From: an uncultured Clostridium sp.
GTDB lineage: Bacteria > Bacillota > Clostridia > TANB77 > CAG-508
Length of the DNA stretch: 21,502 nucleotides
Direction of reading: 5' to 3'
Assembly (NCBI GenBank): GCA_958413095.1
Contig: CATYUF010000032.1
Span: forward strand, 1 to 21,502
Position numbers and translations under genes: made by a program. Shown here in pieces: positions 1 through 7,594 of this stretch. The notes beneath the pieces are model-generated. The model was given only the letters and a program-made list of their open reading frames with translations, was not told the origin of the DNA and did no database searches. Each line of letters starts with the position of its first letter. Within the stretch, counting starts at the first letter, position 1.

Positions 1-2
1 TC

Positions 3-166
3 TATTTTAATATTTAATTTATTTTTTTATTTTAATGTTTAATTTATTTTTTTATTTTAATATTTAATTTAATTTTTTTATTTTAATATTTAATTTATTT
101 TTTCTATTTTAATATTTAATTTATTTTTTTATTTTTAATATTTAATTTATTTTTTTATTTTTAATA
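3..166. repeat. AT-rich tandem repeat, about six copies of a 25-26 bp unit
   Basis: Units begin near 3, 28, 53, 79, 105 and 130, with a partial seventh at 156. Each starts TATTTTAATATTTAATTTA and ends in a run of six or seven T. Copies differ by one or two bases: a G at 37, an extra A near 72, a C at 104, and five rather than four T in the last copies. The array is made only of A and T apart from those G and C changes, and no reading frame runs through it. It may continue to the left of the window. Its role is unknown. Confidence 0.85.
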
Positions 167-800
167 ATCTACTAATTAATATAATATATTCTATTAACAA
201 TTTGTTTGTAGTTTATATCAATTTTAATGTTTTAATATTATGGTGTTTAATCTTTAAAAATGAAAATAAATATTTAGATTTTCTTTATCATACTTTTGCT
301 GTAGTCAAATTTCTAAATTTTATTTTTAGTATGTTTTCATTTTGCTTCCAAGTCATTTTGACAATTTCATTCTTTTTTTGATTATTATTATAAATTTTTT
401 AGAAATAAAATTTAATTTAGATAACTTCTACTTTTAACTTTATATTTATATTAAGTAATTATAAAATCTCTCGATTTTTTTCTTAAATTGTATATTACTA
501 CTAATCCGTTGACTTTTTTATTACATTTTCTTTTTAAGATGTTTAAATAATCTACTATTTGTATCTTATTATTTTTACAATTTTATATTACTTTATATTA
601 GTACTAATATAAAGTATAATCTTAATATTATCTAATTTCTAATATAGATATATAAAAATATCTTTTTGACAATTTTATTTAAATTGAATATAGTGTTCTT
701 TTTTACCAAATTCTTTTGGATTATGTATACCACTTTTTATTTATGTAAATTTCATATAATTATATATGTTATAGATGTTTTACATAATATACTCTGTCTG
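167..800. other. gene-free AT-rich spacer downstream of the CpaE-like gene
   Basis: I find no supportable gene here. On the minus strand, 356-288 reads as a short in-frame stretch beginning MTWKQNENILK and ending in TGA. It has no ribosome-binding site and is closed a few codons upstream, so at best it is a remnant. The only strong structure is the palindrome at 589-616. No intrinsic terminator follows the gene that ends at 801. Confidence 0.5.
589..616. repeat. perfect 28-bp palindrome
   Basis: The 28 bases equal their own reverse complement, centred between 602 and 603 on AGTACT. Each arm is TACTTTATATTAGT and there is no spacer. No T-run follows on either strand, so it is not a standard intrinsic terminator. 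It could be a protein-binding site, a cruciform, or a 3' hairpin for the minus-strand unit ending at 801. Confidence 0.75.
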
Positions 801-2165
801 TTAACTATTTATTTTTGTTAAGTTTCCTTCTTCTATTTTTTTATTTATGTTTATATATTCTTTCATAATTTTATTATCACATGTTATACCATTTTTATTA
901 ATTATTAAATTATATTTTTCATCAAAATTTAATTTTCCTAATATATTAAATTCACTAAAAATATTTTTTAATATATTTATATCGATACTATTTTTATTAT
1001 ATTTATTAAATAATATATTTATTTTATTTTTATTTATATTCCATTTATTAATATAAATATTTAATAAATTTTTGGATTTTTTTATTTCAGATAAATTAGC
1101 TTCTGTAATAAATATATTTATATTGCTATTTTCTATAATATTTTTTGTATAATCAAAAAAACATTCTGCCGAATTATCAATAATAATTATTTCATAATTT
1201 GCCTTTAATTCATTAATAATATTATAGATTTTTTCACTACTAATTTTATATTTTGAATCAAATAATAAATTAATTCCAGAAATTAAATCTATTTTATTTG
1301 TTATTTTAATTGTTAATTCCTTTATATTAATTTTATTATTTATTAAATTATTATTTTTTAATTTTTCTCTTATTATTTTAGAGTATTTTTTTAAACCTAA
1401 AATTGTATGTAAACTATTATTTAAAACATCAAAATCAATAATTAATATTTTCTTTTTTGAATAAATATATGAATTTGCTAAATTAACTGTAAAAATACTT
1501 TTTCCTACTCCTGCTGCTCCTAGAACAGATATAACTTCACAATTTTCACTTTTATTATATTTTTTTAATATATTATTTGGAATATATTTATAAAATTTAT
1601 TTTTAATTTTATTTAGTATTTTAAATTTATTTAATATTAATAATTTATTTGTTTTTTTATTATTTATTTTTTCTGTTGATTTTTCTTTATTATTATTTTT
1701 TTTATTTTCTTCTTTTATTATTTCTTTATTTTGTATATTATTAATATTTTTATTTTCTAATATTATTTTTTTTAATGAATTAATTTCTTCAATTAATTTA
1801 TCTGTGTCGTTTTCTTCATTAATAATATCTAAAATTTCTTTTATTTCTACTTTATTATTATAAAATATTTTTTTTACTCCAATAGAAATTAAATTATCAT
1901 ATTCTTTTTTATTTTCATTAGTTAAAATAATTATTATTTTTATATTTTTATTTATTTCATTTATTTTTCTTATTAAATTTATTAATAATTCTTCTCCTAT
2001 TAATATATCACTCAAAATTATATAATTGACTTCAATATTCTTTTCTAATATTTCTATTACTCCATCTTTATATTGTATATCATTTCCTATAACTTCTATA
2101 TTTTTTTCTTTTTTTAATTCATTATTTATTATAGGATTTGCTATAGCTGTTATAACTGTTTTCAT
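801..2165 (-). CDS. CpaE/MinD-like ATPase with receiver-like N-terminal domain
   Basis: 454 residues. Residues 1-115 look like a degenerate response-regulator receiver fold, with alternating hydrophobic strands such as NYIILSDIL and IKIIIIL. A lysine- and asparagine-rich linker follows at about 120-205. A ParA/MinD-type ATPase then runs from about 208, with a deviant Walker A GAAGVGKS at 216-223, LIIDFD after it, and a Walker B-like IIIIDNS near 330. This receiver-plus-MinD layout is that of CpaE/TadZ proteins, which position pili or secretion machines. ATG 2165 lies one base past the stop of the VirB4-like gene and GGGAG precedes it, so the two are probably translationally coupled. Its partner is inferred to be that ATPase. 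The gene is even more A/T-rich than the core genes. Family is fairly sure; function is inferred. Confidence 0.7.
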   Translation of the reverse strand: MKTVITAIANPIINNELKKEKNIEVIGNDIQYKDGVIEILEKNIEVNYIILSDILIGEELLINLIRKINEINKNIKIIIILTNENKKEYDNLISIGVKKIFYNNKVEIKEILDIINEENDTDKLIEEINSLKKIILENKNINNIQNKEIIKEENKKNNNKEKSTEKINNKKTNKLLILNKFKILNKIKNKFYKYIPNNILKKYNKSENCEVISVLGAAGVGKSIFTVNLANSYIYSKKKILIIDFDVLNNSLHTILGLKKYSKIIREKLKNNNLINNKINIKELTIKITNKIDLISGINLLFDSKYKISSEKIYNIINELKANYEIIIIDNSAECFFDYTKNIIENSNINIFITEANLSEIKKSKNLLNIYINKWNINKNKINILFNKYNKNSIDINILKNIFSEFNILGKLNFDEKYNLIINKNGITCDNKIMKEYININKKIEEGNLTKINS

Positions 2166-2166
2166 A

Positions 2167-3267
2167 CTATTTTCTCCCTTCTATTATCTCTTTTTCAAAA
2201 TCTGCTGATTCTACATTTGTTAGTATATGTTCACTGCCTACAAACATTAAGCATTCTCCTCTTTTTAATGACTTTATTTCTATTTTCTCTTTTTCAGATA
2301 AATTAGAATATTTTTCTAATACTTTTATATTTTCTTCTTCTAGTGAAAAAAATGTTTTTATTTCCGAATTATTTAATATACTTCTTCCATATGTTCCATC
2401 TTCTAAGCTAAATAGATCTGCAACATCTTGTGTTATAGCCACTCCACTTCCTCCATATTTTCTTATAGTTTTAAATATTTTATAAATAAAACTTGCTACA
2501 TCCTTATTTGAAGTTACTCCTATTAATCTCCATATTTCGTCTAAGTAAATAGCTTTTTTTATTTTTCTATCTTTCTTAATTAAATCCCAAAACAAGTCGA
2601 TGCAGACCCACATTGCATATTTTAAGTTTTCTTCTCCTAATTCGTATATATCTGCTACAATCAATTTATTGTTTATAACTACATTTGTATAATTATTGAA
2701 AAATCTTAATGAACCTTTTACAAATGGAATTAATTTTGTTTTAAATATTTTTGTTTTGCTATCGTTTAAAATATTATAAAAATCTTCTAATATTGGCATA
2801 TCATATGTATCTTTAAATACTGGCTTTATATTTATTTTATCTTTATTATTTTTATATAAAGTACTATCATCAAATGTTATCCCTTTTATTTTATACACTT
2901 CTATTAGCTTTTCTTCTAATAAAGCTTTTTCCTCTTCATTAATATTTCCGAATATTAGATTAAAAAAACCAATTAATTTACTTATTTTATTTGCTAAATA
3001 GCCTTGTTCTCCTTCTTCTAAGCTCTCTTCTCTTATGTCAAATATATTTATATATGAGTCTGAACTATGTCCTAATTTTAATAATAATCCATTTAAATTC
3101 TTACAAAGATTATTATATTCTCTTTCTGGATCTATAATATATTGTTCTATGCCTAATAATCTGCATCTTAAAATTAATAATTTTGTATAAAATGACTTTC
3201 CTGCTCCGGCTTGTTCCAAAAACACATATATTTGCGTTTTTATATTTATTTTTGTCATATCTATCAA
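2167..3267 (-). pseudogene. VirB4/TraC-like secretion ATPase, C-terminal part after a frameshift
   Basis: This frame carries the nucleotide-binding half of a VirB4-type ATPase, the energy source of type IV secretion and conjugation systems. Visible parts are GAGKSFYTK (end of Walker A) at residues 21-29, IIDPEREY, a Walker B YLDEIW near residue 245, and the later block KTIRKYGGSGVAITQ. The first 20 residues from the nominal ATG at 3267 are out-of-frame sequence overlapping the N-terminal part. True homology starts at the glycine of GAGKS. Removing one base at 3208 or 3209 joins this frame to the upstream one and restores GTSGAGKS and a protein of about 610 residues, a usual VirB4 length. Whether the break is real, a sequencing error or recoded cannot be told from the sequence. 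Confidence 0.75.
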
Positions 3268-4006
3268 TAAAAACTAATGAATTATTATAAATATTTGTAC
3301 CTATAAATATACCAGTTTCATCAAAAATAGCAGAAGAAATAAATGGATATGTAGCTACCAAACCACTAGTTAAAATATTTCTTTTAGAAGCCTCTTTTAC
3401 ATCTGTATTGTTATCCATAAGAGGCAATATACTTTTAAATCCTTGTTCTTGCCTAAAATACGCTCTTATAGTTTGCATTCCTTTACTTTGTAAAATTCCC
3501 TCTATTTTATTTAATAAGTATTCTAATTCTTTTTCATCTGTGGAAAAAGTATTTACATATATGTATAAAAAGTATAAATCCTCATTATTTACTTGCATTT
3601 CTTTTCTTATATATTTAGCATCATTATATGTAAAAGCTGCAATATCAATATCTTGCCTATTTTGATTTTTACCTTTTAAGTCTACTCCTACATTTCCTAT
3701 ATGATATGTTAAATTTCTTATTGTTTTATATGAATCTTGCTTTTCATAAAAAATAGATATATTAATATTTATATTAGTATCTATTAAAGACTTTAAAATT
3801 AATTCCGATTGCTCTCGGTTATAATTAGTTACTAATATAACAGAAAAAAACATATTATCTATTTCTATGTATTTTGGATTATTTAAATTAATATATGATG
3901 GGCTTAAATAATCTTTATTTGAAAAAGTTCCTTCTAAGAAATTAAATTTTTCTTCTGTTTGAATTTTTTTATTTTTAGAATTAAAAATAATATATTTCCT
4001 CCTCAT
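3113..4006 (-). pseudogene. VirB4/TraC-like secretion ATPase, N-terminal part before the frameshift
   Basis: Residues 1-266 resemble the N-terminal domain of VirB4/TraC ATPases and end in NANICVFGTS, the strand leading into Walker A. The last 31 residues (from RSRKVILYK) are out of frame because of an extra base at 3208/3209. The stated end is where this broken frame stops. The start is uncertain. ATG 4006 has no ribosome-binding site before it, but AGGAGG lies just after it at 4003-3998. That would instead place initiation at ATT 3991 (6-nt gap) or ATT 3988 (9-nt gap). The upstream gene stops at 4018, so the pair are very close. The restored gene would span 4006/3991 to 2167. Confidence 0.7.
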
Positions 4007-4017
4007 TGAATAAAATT

Positions 4018-4581
4018 TTACATTAGATTTAAATTAATTCTTGTTTTGAAAAAAGAAAATAAAATTTCTAAAATGCTTTTTGTATTATTGTAACTTGTTA
4101 CCACGTTTCCACATCTTGACAAACAATCTTTTATTTTAAAATATTGTTCGTTTAATTCTTCTATAGCATAATTTTCAATATTCGTATCTTTTTCATTATT
4201 ACTTACATATTTTAATATAATATAAAAATTTTTTGATGATGACTTTTTATCATGATTAAGAGATTTGATATAATTAATATATTTTTGGGATATTTCTTTT
4301 ATATTTTGAGAATCTTCTAATTTATTTATTTCTTTTATATGTTTATTTAAGTCTTCTTTTTTACTCTGGATTAATATTTGGAAATTAAAATCACAAGATT
4401 TTAAAAATATTTTGTAAGAATTTAAAATAGATTCTTTTTCTAATTCAGACTTTAGATTAAAATTAATTGGTTTTACATTTAAAATTTTTACATATGTTAT
4501 GTTATTAATTTTTATAATACCATTATCTAAAATTTTCTCAAACGGTAGCCATTCTTGTACTGAAAGTTTCTTTTTATTAAT
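4018..4581 (-). CDS. unrecognised protein, first gene of the secretion-ATPase unit, ATT start
   Basis: An uninterrupted frame of 187 codons plus TAA (4020-4018). It contains no ATG near its start; the only in-frame ATG is the last sense codon. Translation begins NKKKLSVQEWLPFEKIL and is rich in predicted helix, with ELEKESILNSYKIFL and QSKKEDLNKHIKEI. A perfect AGGAGG at 4594-4589 stands 4 nt before ATT 4584 and 7 nt before ATT 4581. A TTGACT/TATTAT promoter lies directly upstream. I chose ATT 4581 for its spacing. I do not know a function. Its place before a VirB4-like gene, and some likeness to small TraC-type proteins encoded beside such ATPases, suggest a secretion or conjugation accessory. 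The alternative is that the start codon was lost and the gene is decaying. Confidence 0.6.
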   Translation of the reverse strand: MNKKKLSVQEWLPFEKILDNGIIKINNITYVKILNVKPINFNLKSELEKESILNSYKIFLKSCDFNFQILIQSKKEDLNKHIKEINKLEDSQNIKEISQKYINYIKSLNHDKKSSSKNFYIILKYVSNNEKDTNIENYAIEELNEQYFKIKDCLSRCGNVVTSYNNTKSILEILFSFFKTRINLNLM

Positions 4582-4601
4582 AATTTTACCTCCTCGTGTA
4601 T

Positions 4602-4630
4602 ATAATATGTACTTTTTTTACATAAGTCAA
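4602..4630 (-). promoter_or_regulatory. promoter of the secretion-ATPase unit
   Basis: On the minus strand, -35 TTGACT (4630-4625) and -10 TATTAT (4607-4602) are 17 nt apart. The expected transcript start is near 4595, so the AGGAGG at 4594-4589 sits at the very 5' end of the message. This arrangement supports the ATT-start frame being expressed. Confidence 0.7.
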
Positions 4631-4825
4631 GTTTTTTTGATAGACATTTTTCGACATATTTTTCTTTTATTATTATTTTGCAAATATTTTATTATTTTTA
4701 AATTAAATAAAAATAGTTTTTTTATTTTTTATGAATAATTTTTTTAATTTATAACATAATAAGAGTATAAGGTTTATATTAGTTGAAATAAGAGTAATAT
4801 AAGATTAGTTTATGGTTTTATATTG

Positions 4826-4852
4826 TTCGAGCAAAGATGATTAATAGTTTTA
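4826..4852 (+). repeat. imperfect direct repeat, copy 1
   Basis: TTCGAGCAAAGATGATTAAT and the bases after it closely match 5067-5090 (TTCAAGCAAATGATTAATA...). They differ by one substitution and small gaps. Both copies lie in the gyrB-distal spacer. Confidence 0.5.
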
Positions 4853-5066
4853 TTTTAGATTATTAATTGTCGGCGATGAGAGTATATTTTTTGTATTTAA
4901 GCTGTACTTATTCTGTTTTTCTCTTTAATTTTTAATTCTTTATCCTCTATTCATTGTATGGTTGAAAATATGTAAAATATATTCAAAGTTACGAGTGTTC
5001 TTATATTTGCTAATGATTGTTATTAGTCCCTATGGGATGAATATAGTTATTATGAATATATTTGCA

Positions 5067-5090
5067 TTCAAGCAAATGATTAATATTTTA
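5067..5090 (+). repeat. imperfect direct repeat, copy 2
   Basis: Second copy of the segment at 4826-4852. Here it is preceded by ATTTGC, so that ATTTGC and GCAAAT can form a 6-bp stem across the start of the repeat. Confidence 0.5.
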
Positions 5091-5177
5091 GGTTAATAGC
5101 TTATTTATATAGTAATATATATTAGGTTAGATATTTGGAATATTAGTTTTAGCTGAAGATTAATATGGGCTTTATGA

Positions 5178-5213
5178 TAATAGCCGAGATGAATATTTCA
5201 GTCTCGGCTATTA
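5178..5213. repeat. 12-bp perfect stem-loop downstream of gyrB
   Basis: Arms TAATAGCCGAGA (5178-5189) and TCTCGGCTATTA (5202-5213) pair perfectly around a 12-nt loop. The loop can itself pair TGAA with TTCA. It is much richer in G and C than its surroundings. No T-run follows on either strand, so it is not a classic terminator. It begins about 140 nt past the gyrB stop and may protect the 3' end of that message. GGCT at 5168-5171 can compete for AGCC at 5182-5185, so a second fold is possible. Confidence 0.65.
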
Positions 5214-5351
5214 AAATATTAAATAACATAAAATTATTTTTTTATTTAACATTTTTTATAAATTTTTGTTGTAGTTTTCCACAAGTTGTTCTTTTATTGT
5301 GGATATTTATTATTTTTTTATTATTTCTCATTAATTATTTATAGAAAATTT

Positions 5352-7280
5352 TTAAATGTCTAAGTTTTTAACATATTTAGCATTTTCTTCTATAAATTGT
5401 CTTCTTGGACCAATTTCATCTCCCATAAGCATTGTAAATGTTTCATCTGCCTTTTGTGCATCTTCAAGTTTTACTTTTATTAAAATTCTACTTTCTGGGT
5501 TCATTGTTGTATCCCATAATTGTTCTGGATTCATTTCTCCTAAACCTTTATATCTTTGTATTCCTACACTATCTCTTGCAATTCCTTTTTCTGCTAAGTC
5601 TTTAAATGCTTTATCTAAATCTTCGTCTGTATAACAGTAAATATCTTGCATTCCTTTTTTAGACAATTTATATAGTGGTGGTTGAGCTAAATATACATTT
5701 CCATTTTCTATTAATGGTCTCATATATCTAAAGAAGAATGTTAATAATAATGTTCTAATATGAGCACCATCAACATCGGCATCTGCCATTATTATTACTT
5801 TACCATATCTTATTTTGGTAATATCAAAGTCATTTCCTATTCCTGCTCCTACTGCTAATATAACTGGTTGTAACTTTTCATTGTTATATATTTTATCTGC
5901 TCTTGACTTTTCTACATTAAGCATTTTTCCCCATAAAGGAAGTATTGCTTGGAATTTTCTATCTCTTCCTTGTTTTGCACTACCACCTGCTGAATCTCCC
6001 TCTACTATATATATTTCACATTCTTCGGAATTTTTGCTACTACAATCTGCTAACTTTCCTGGTAGAGTTGTAGATTCTAAAGCAGATTTTCTTCTTACTA
6101 ATTCTCTCGCTTTTCTTGCAGCCTCTCTTGCTCTAGAAGCACTAATACATTTTTCAAGTATTGCTTTTGCTACTGAAGGATTTTCTTCTAAAAATGTTGA
6201 TAATGAGTCATTTACTAAATTAGAAACAATTCCAGTAACATTGCTATTCCCAAGTTTTGTCTTAGTTTGTCCTTCAAATTGTGGTTCTTTTACTTTTACA
6301 GAAACTACTGCTGTAATTCCCTCTCTTATGTCTTCTCCTTGTAGATTACTATCTTTTTCTTTTAATATGTTATGCCCTCTTGCATAATCATTAAATGCCT
6401 TTGTTAGTCCTCTTTTAAAGCCTTCTAAGTGTGTTCCACCTTCTATAGTGTTAATATTATTAACAAATGTTAATATATTTTCCGAATAAGAAGTTGTATA
6501 TTGAATAGCTATTTCTGTAGGTACTTCTCCATCTTTTTCTATATAAATTGGTTTTGCATTTATTTTTTCTTTACTTTTATTTAAATATTCAACGAAAGAT
6601 TTTACTCCGCCTTCAAAAAGAAACTCAGATTTTTTATTTGGTTCTTCTCTTAAATCTTCTATTACAATTTTTAATCCTTTTGTTAAAAATGCAACTTCTC
6701 TAAATCTTTCTTCTAGTGTATTAAAATCATAATTTAATGTTTCGAAAATTGTTCCATCTGCGAAAAATCTAACTTTTGTACCTGTTTTATTAGAATCTCC
6801 TATTCTTTTTAATGATTCAACGGTTTTTCCTCTATTAAACTTCATTTGGTAAATTCCGCCATCTCTTTGAATTGTAACTTCTGTCCATTCTGACAATGCA
6901 TTAACAACAGATGCACCAACACCATGAAGTCCTCCAGATACTTTATATCCACTATCTCCACCAAATTTTCCACCAGCATGTAATTTAGTATAAACAGTTT
7001 CTGCTGCTGATATTTTTGTTTTTGGATGAACATCTACTGGTATTCCTCTACCATTATCTTCTACAGATATAATGTTTCCTTGTTCTATTTTTATATTTAT
7101 TTGTGTACAATAACCAGCTAAAGCTTCATCCACGCAGTTATCTACAATTTCATATACTAAATGGTGTAATCCTCTTATAGAAACACTACCTATATACATA
7201 CCAGGTCTTTTTCTTACTGCTTCTAATCCTTCCAATACTTGTATTTGTTCTGCATTATACTCATGTTCAAATTTTTCCAT
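5352..7280 (-). CDS. gyrB: DNA gyrase subunit B
   Basis: 642 residues, the usual length for a Gram-positive GyrB. With GyrA it forms the ATP-driven topoisomerase that adds negative supercoils. The GHKL ATPase domain shows EIVDNCVDEA (44-53) and DNGRGIP (75-81). The Toprim domain starts at EGDSAGG near 426 and has the metal-binding MADADVDGAHIRT. The end carries the conserved QRYKGLGEMNPEQLW. AAGGAGG stands before ATG 7280. It is the last gene of the dnaA-dnaN-recF-remB-gyrB set, 56 nt after remB. gyrA, often the next gene, is not here. The Toprim region reads LPLWGKMLNVEK where many bacteria have LPLRGK; I recall the W form from Clostridia, so I do not treat it as a defect. Confidence 0.98.
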   Translation of the reverse strand: MEKFEHEYNAEQIQVLEGLEAVRKRPGMYIGSVSIRGLHHLVYEIVDNCVDEALAGYCTQINIKIEQGNIISVEDNGRGIPVDVHPKTKISAAETVYTKLHAGGKFGGDSGYKVSGGLHGVGASVVNALSEWTEVTIQRDGGIYQMKFNRGKTVESLKRIGDSNKTGTKVRFFADGTIFETLNYDFNTLEERFREVAFLTKGLKIVIEDLREEPNKKSEFLFEGGVKSFVEYLNKSKEKINAKPIYIEKDGEVPTEIAIQYTTSYSENILTFVNNINTIEGGTHLEGFKRGLTKAFNDYARGHNILKEKDSNLQGEDIREGITAVVSVKVKEPQFEGQTKTKLGNSNVTGIVSNLVNDSLSTFLEENPSVAKAILEKCISASRAREAARKARELVRRKSALESTTLPGKLADCSSKNSEECEIYIVEGDSAGGSAKQGRDRKFQAILPLWGKMLNVEKSRADKIYNNEKLQPVILAVGAGIGNDFDITKIRYGKVIIMADADVDGAHIRTLLLTFFFRYMRPLIENGNVYLAQPPLYKLSKKGMQDIYCYTDEDLDKAFKDLAEKGIARDSVGIQRYKGLGEMNPEQLWDTTMNPESRILIKVKLEDAQKADETFTMLMGDEIGPRRQFIEENAKYVKNLDI

Positions 7281-7336
7281 TAATTATTTCCTCCTTAGCC
7301 TTAGCTTAAAAATACTTATTTTTACTAAATAAACTA

Positions 7337-7594
7337 TTAACTTACTTTTAAGTTACATCTTCTAGCAATTGTTCTAGAAGATATACTTGTTACATATCCT
7401 TTTAAAATACTATTTTTTTCACATAATATTAATGTTTTTTTCTTATCTTCTGCTACATCTATAATATTATCACTAATTCCTATATTTTTGCAAATATCTT
7501 TTAAATCATTTTTTCTAGTTAAAGCTCTAATATCTAAAATTACTAATATATTATCCGAATTTATTACACTTTCTTTTCCTATATGTACATACAT
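7337..7594 (-). CDS. remB: RemB/YaaB-like DUF370 protein
   Basis: 85 residues starting MYVHIGKESVI, with the DUF370 pattern seen in SISSRTIARR near the end. In Bacillus subtilis the equivalent gene (yaaB, remB) also lies between recF and gyrB, and its relative RemA is a DNA-binding activator of matrix genes. The start codon overlaps the recF stop by one base (TAATG at 7596-7592), so translation is probably coupled. The family call rests on sequence pattern and position. A regulatory role in this organism is inferred only. Confidence 0.85.
   Translation of the reverse strand: MYVHIGKESVINSDNILVILDIRALTRKNDLKDICKNIGISDNIIDVAEDKKKTLILCEKNSILKGYVTSISSRTIARRCNLKVS

Larger units (their letters stand above)
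4631..5351. other. structured gene-free spacer between gyrB and the secretion-ATPase unit
   Basis: About 700 bases with no supportable gene. The spacer contains several hairpin-forming segments. ATTTGC/GCAAAT lies around 5067, TCCC-TAT-GGGA near 5027-5037, CTAAT/ATTAG near 5010-5026, and a 12-bp perfect stem at 5178-5213. Near 5275-5306, TTTTCCACA and TGTGGATAT are inverted DnaA-box-like sequences that can also pair (TCCACAA/TTGTGGA). A related segment occurs at 4826-4852 and 5067-5090. It might hold a structured RNA or only the gyrB 3' end. Confidence 0.45.

Noticed and set aside
3..166. CRISPR array
   Set aside because: The units are contiguous 25-26 bp repeats without unique spacers, and no cas genes are present.
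4100..4122. parS-like TGTTACCACGTTTCC
   Set aside because: It is only loosely palindromic, needs an insertion to align with parS, and lies inside a coding frame.
4499..4738. 79-codon plus-strand frame
   Set aside because: It lies across the promoter and start of the minus-strand ATT-start gene, is very hydrophobic with low complexity, and lacks a ribosome-binding site.
5178..5213. Intrinsic terminator for gyrB
   Set aside because: The stem is strong but no T-run follows on the minus strand, so I list it only as a stem-loop.
5815..6387. Long open frame (190 codons) on the plus strand opposite gyrB
   Set aside because: It is antisense to a strongly conserved part of gyrB, has no ribosome-binding site and shows no family pattern; it reflects codon bias on the other strand.
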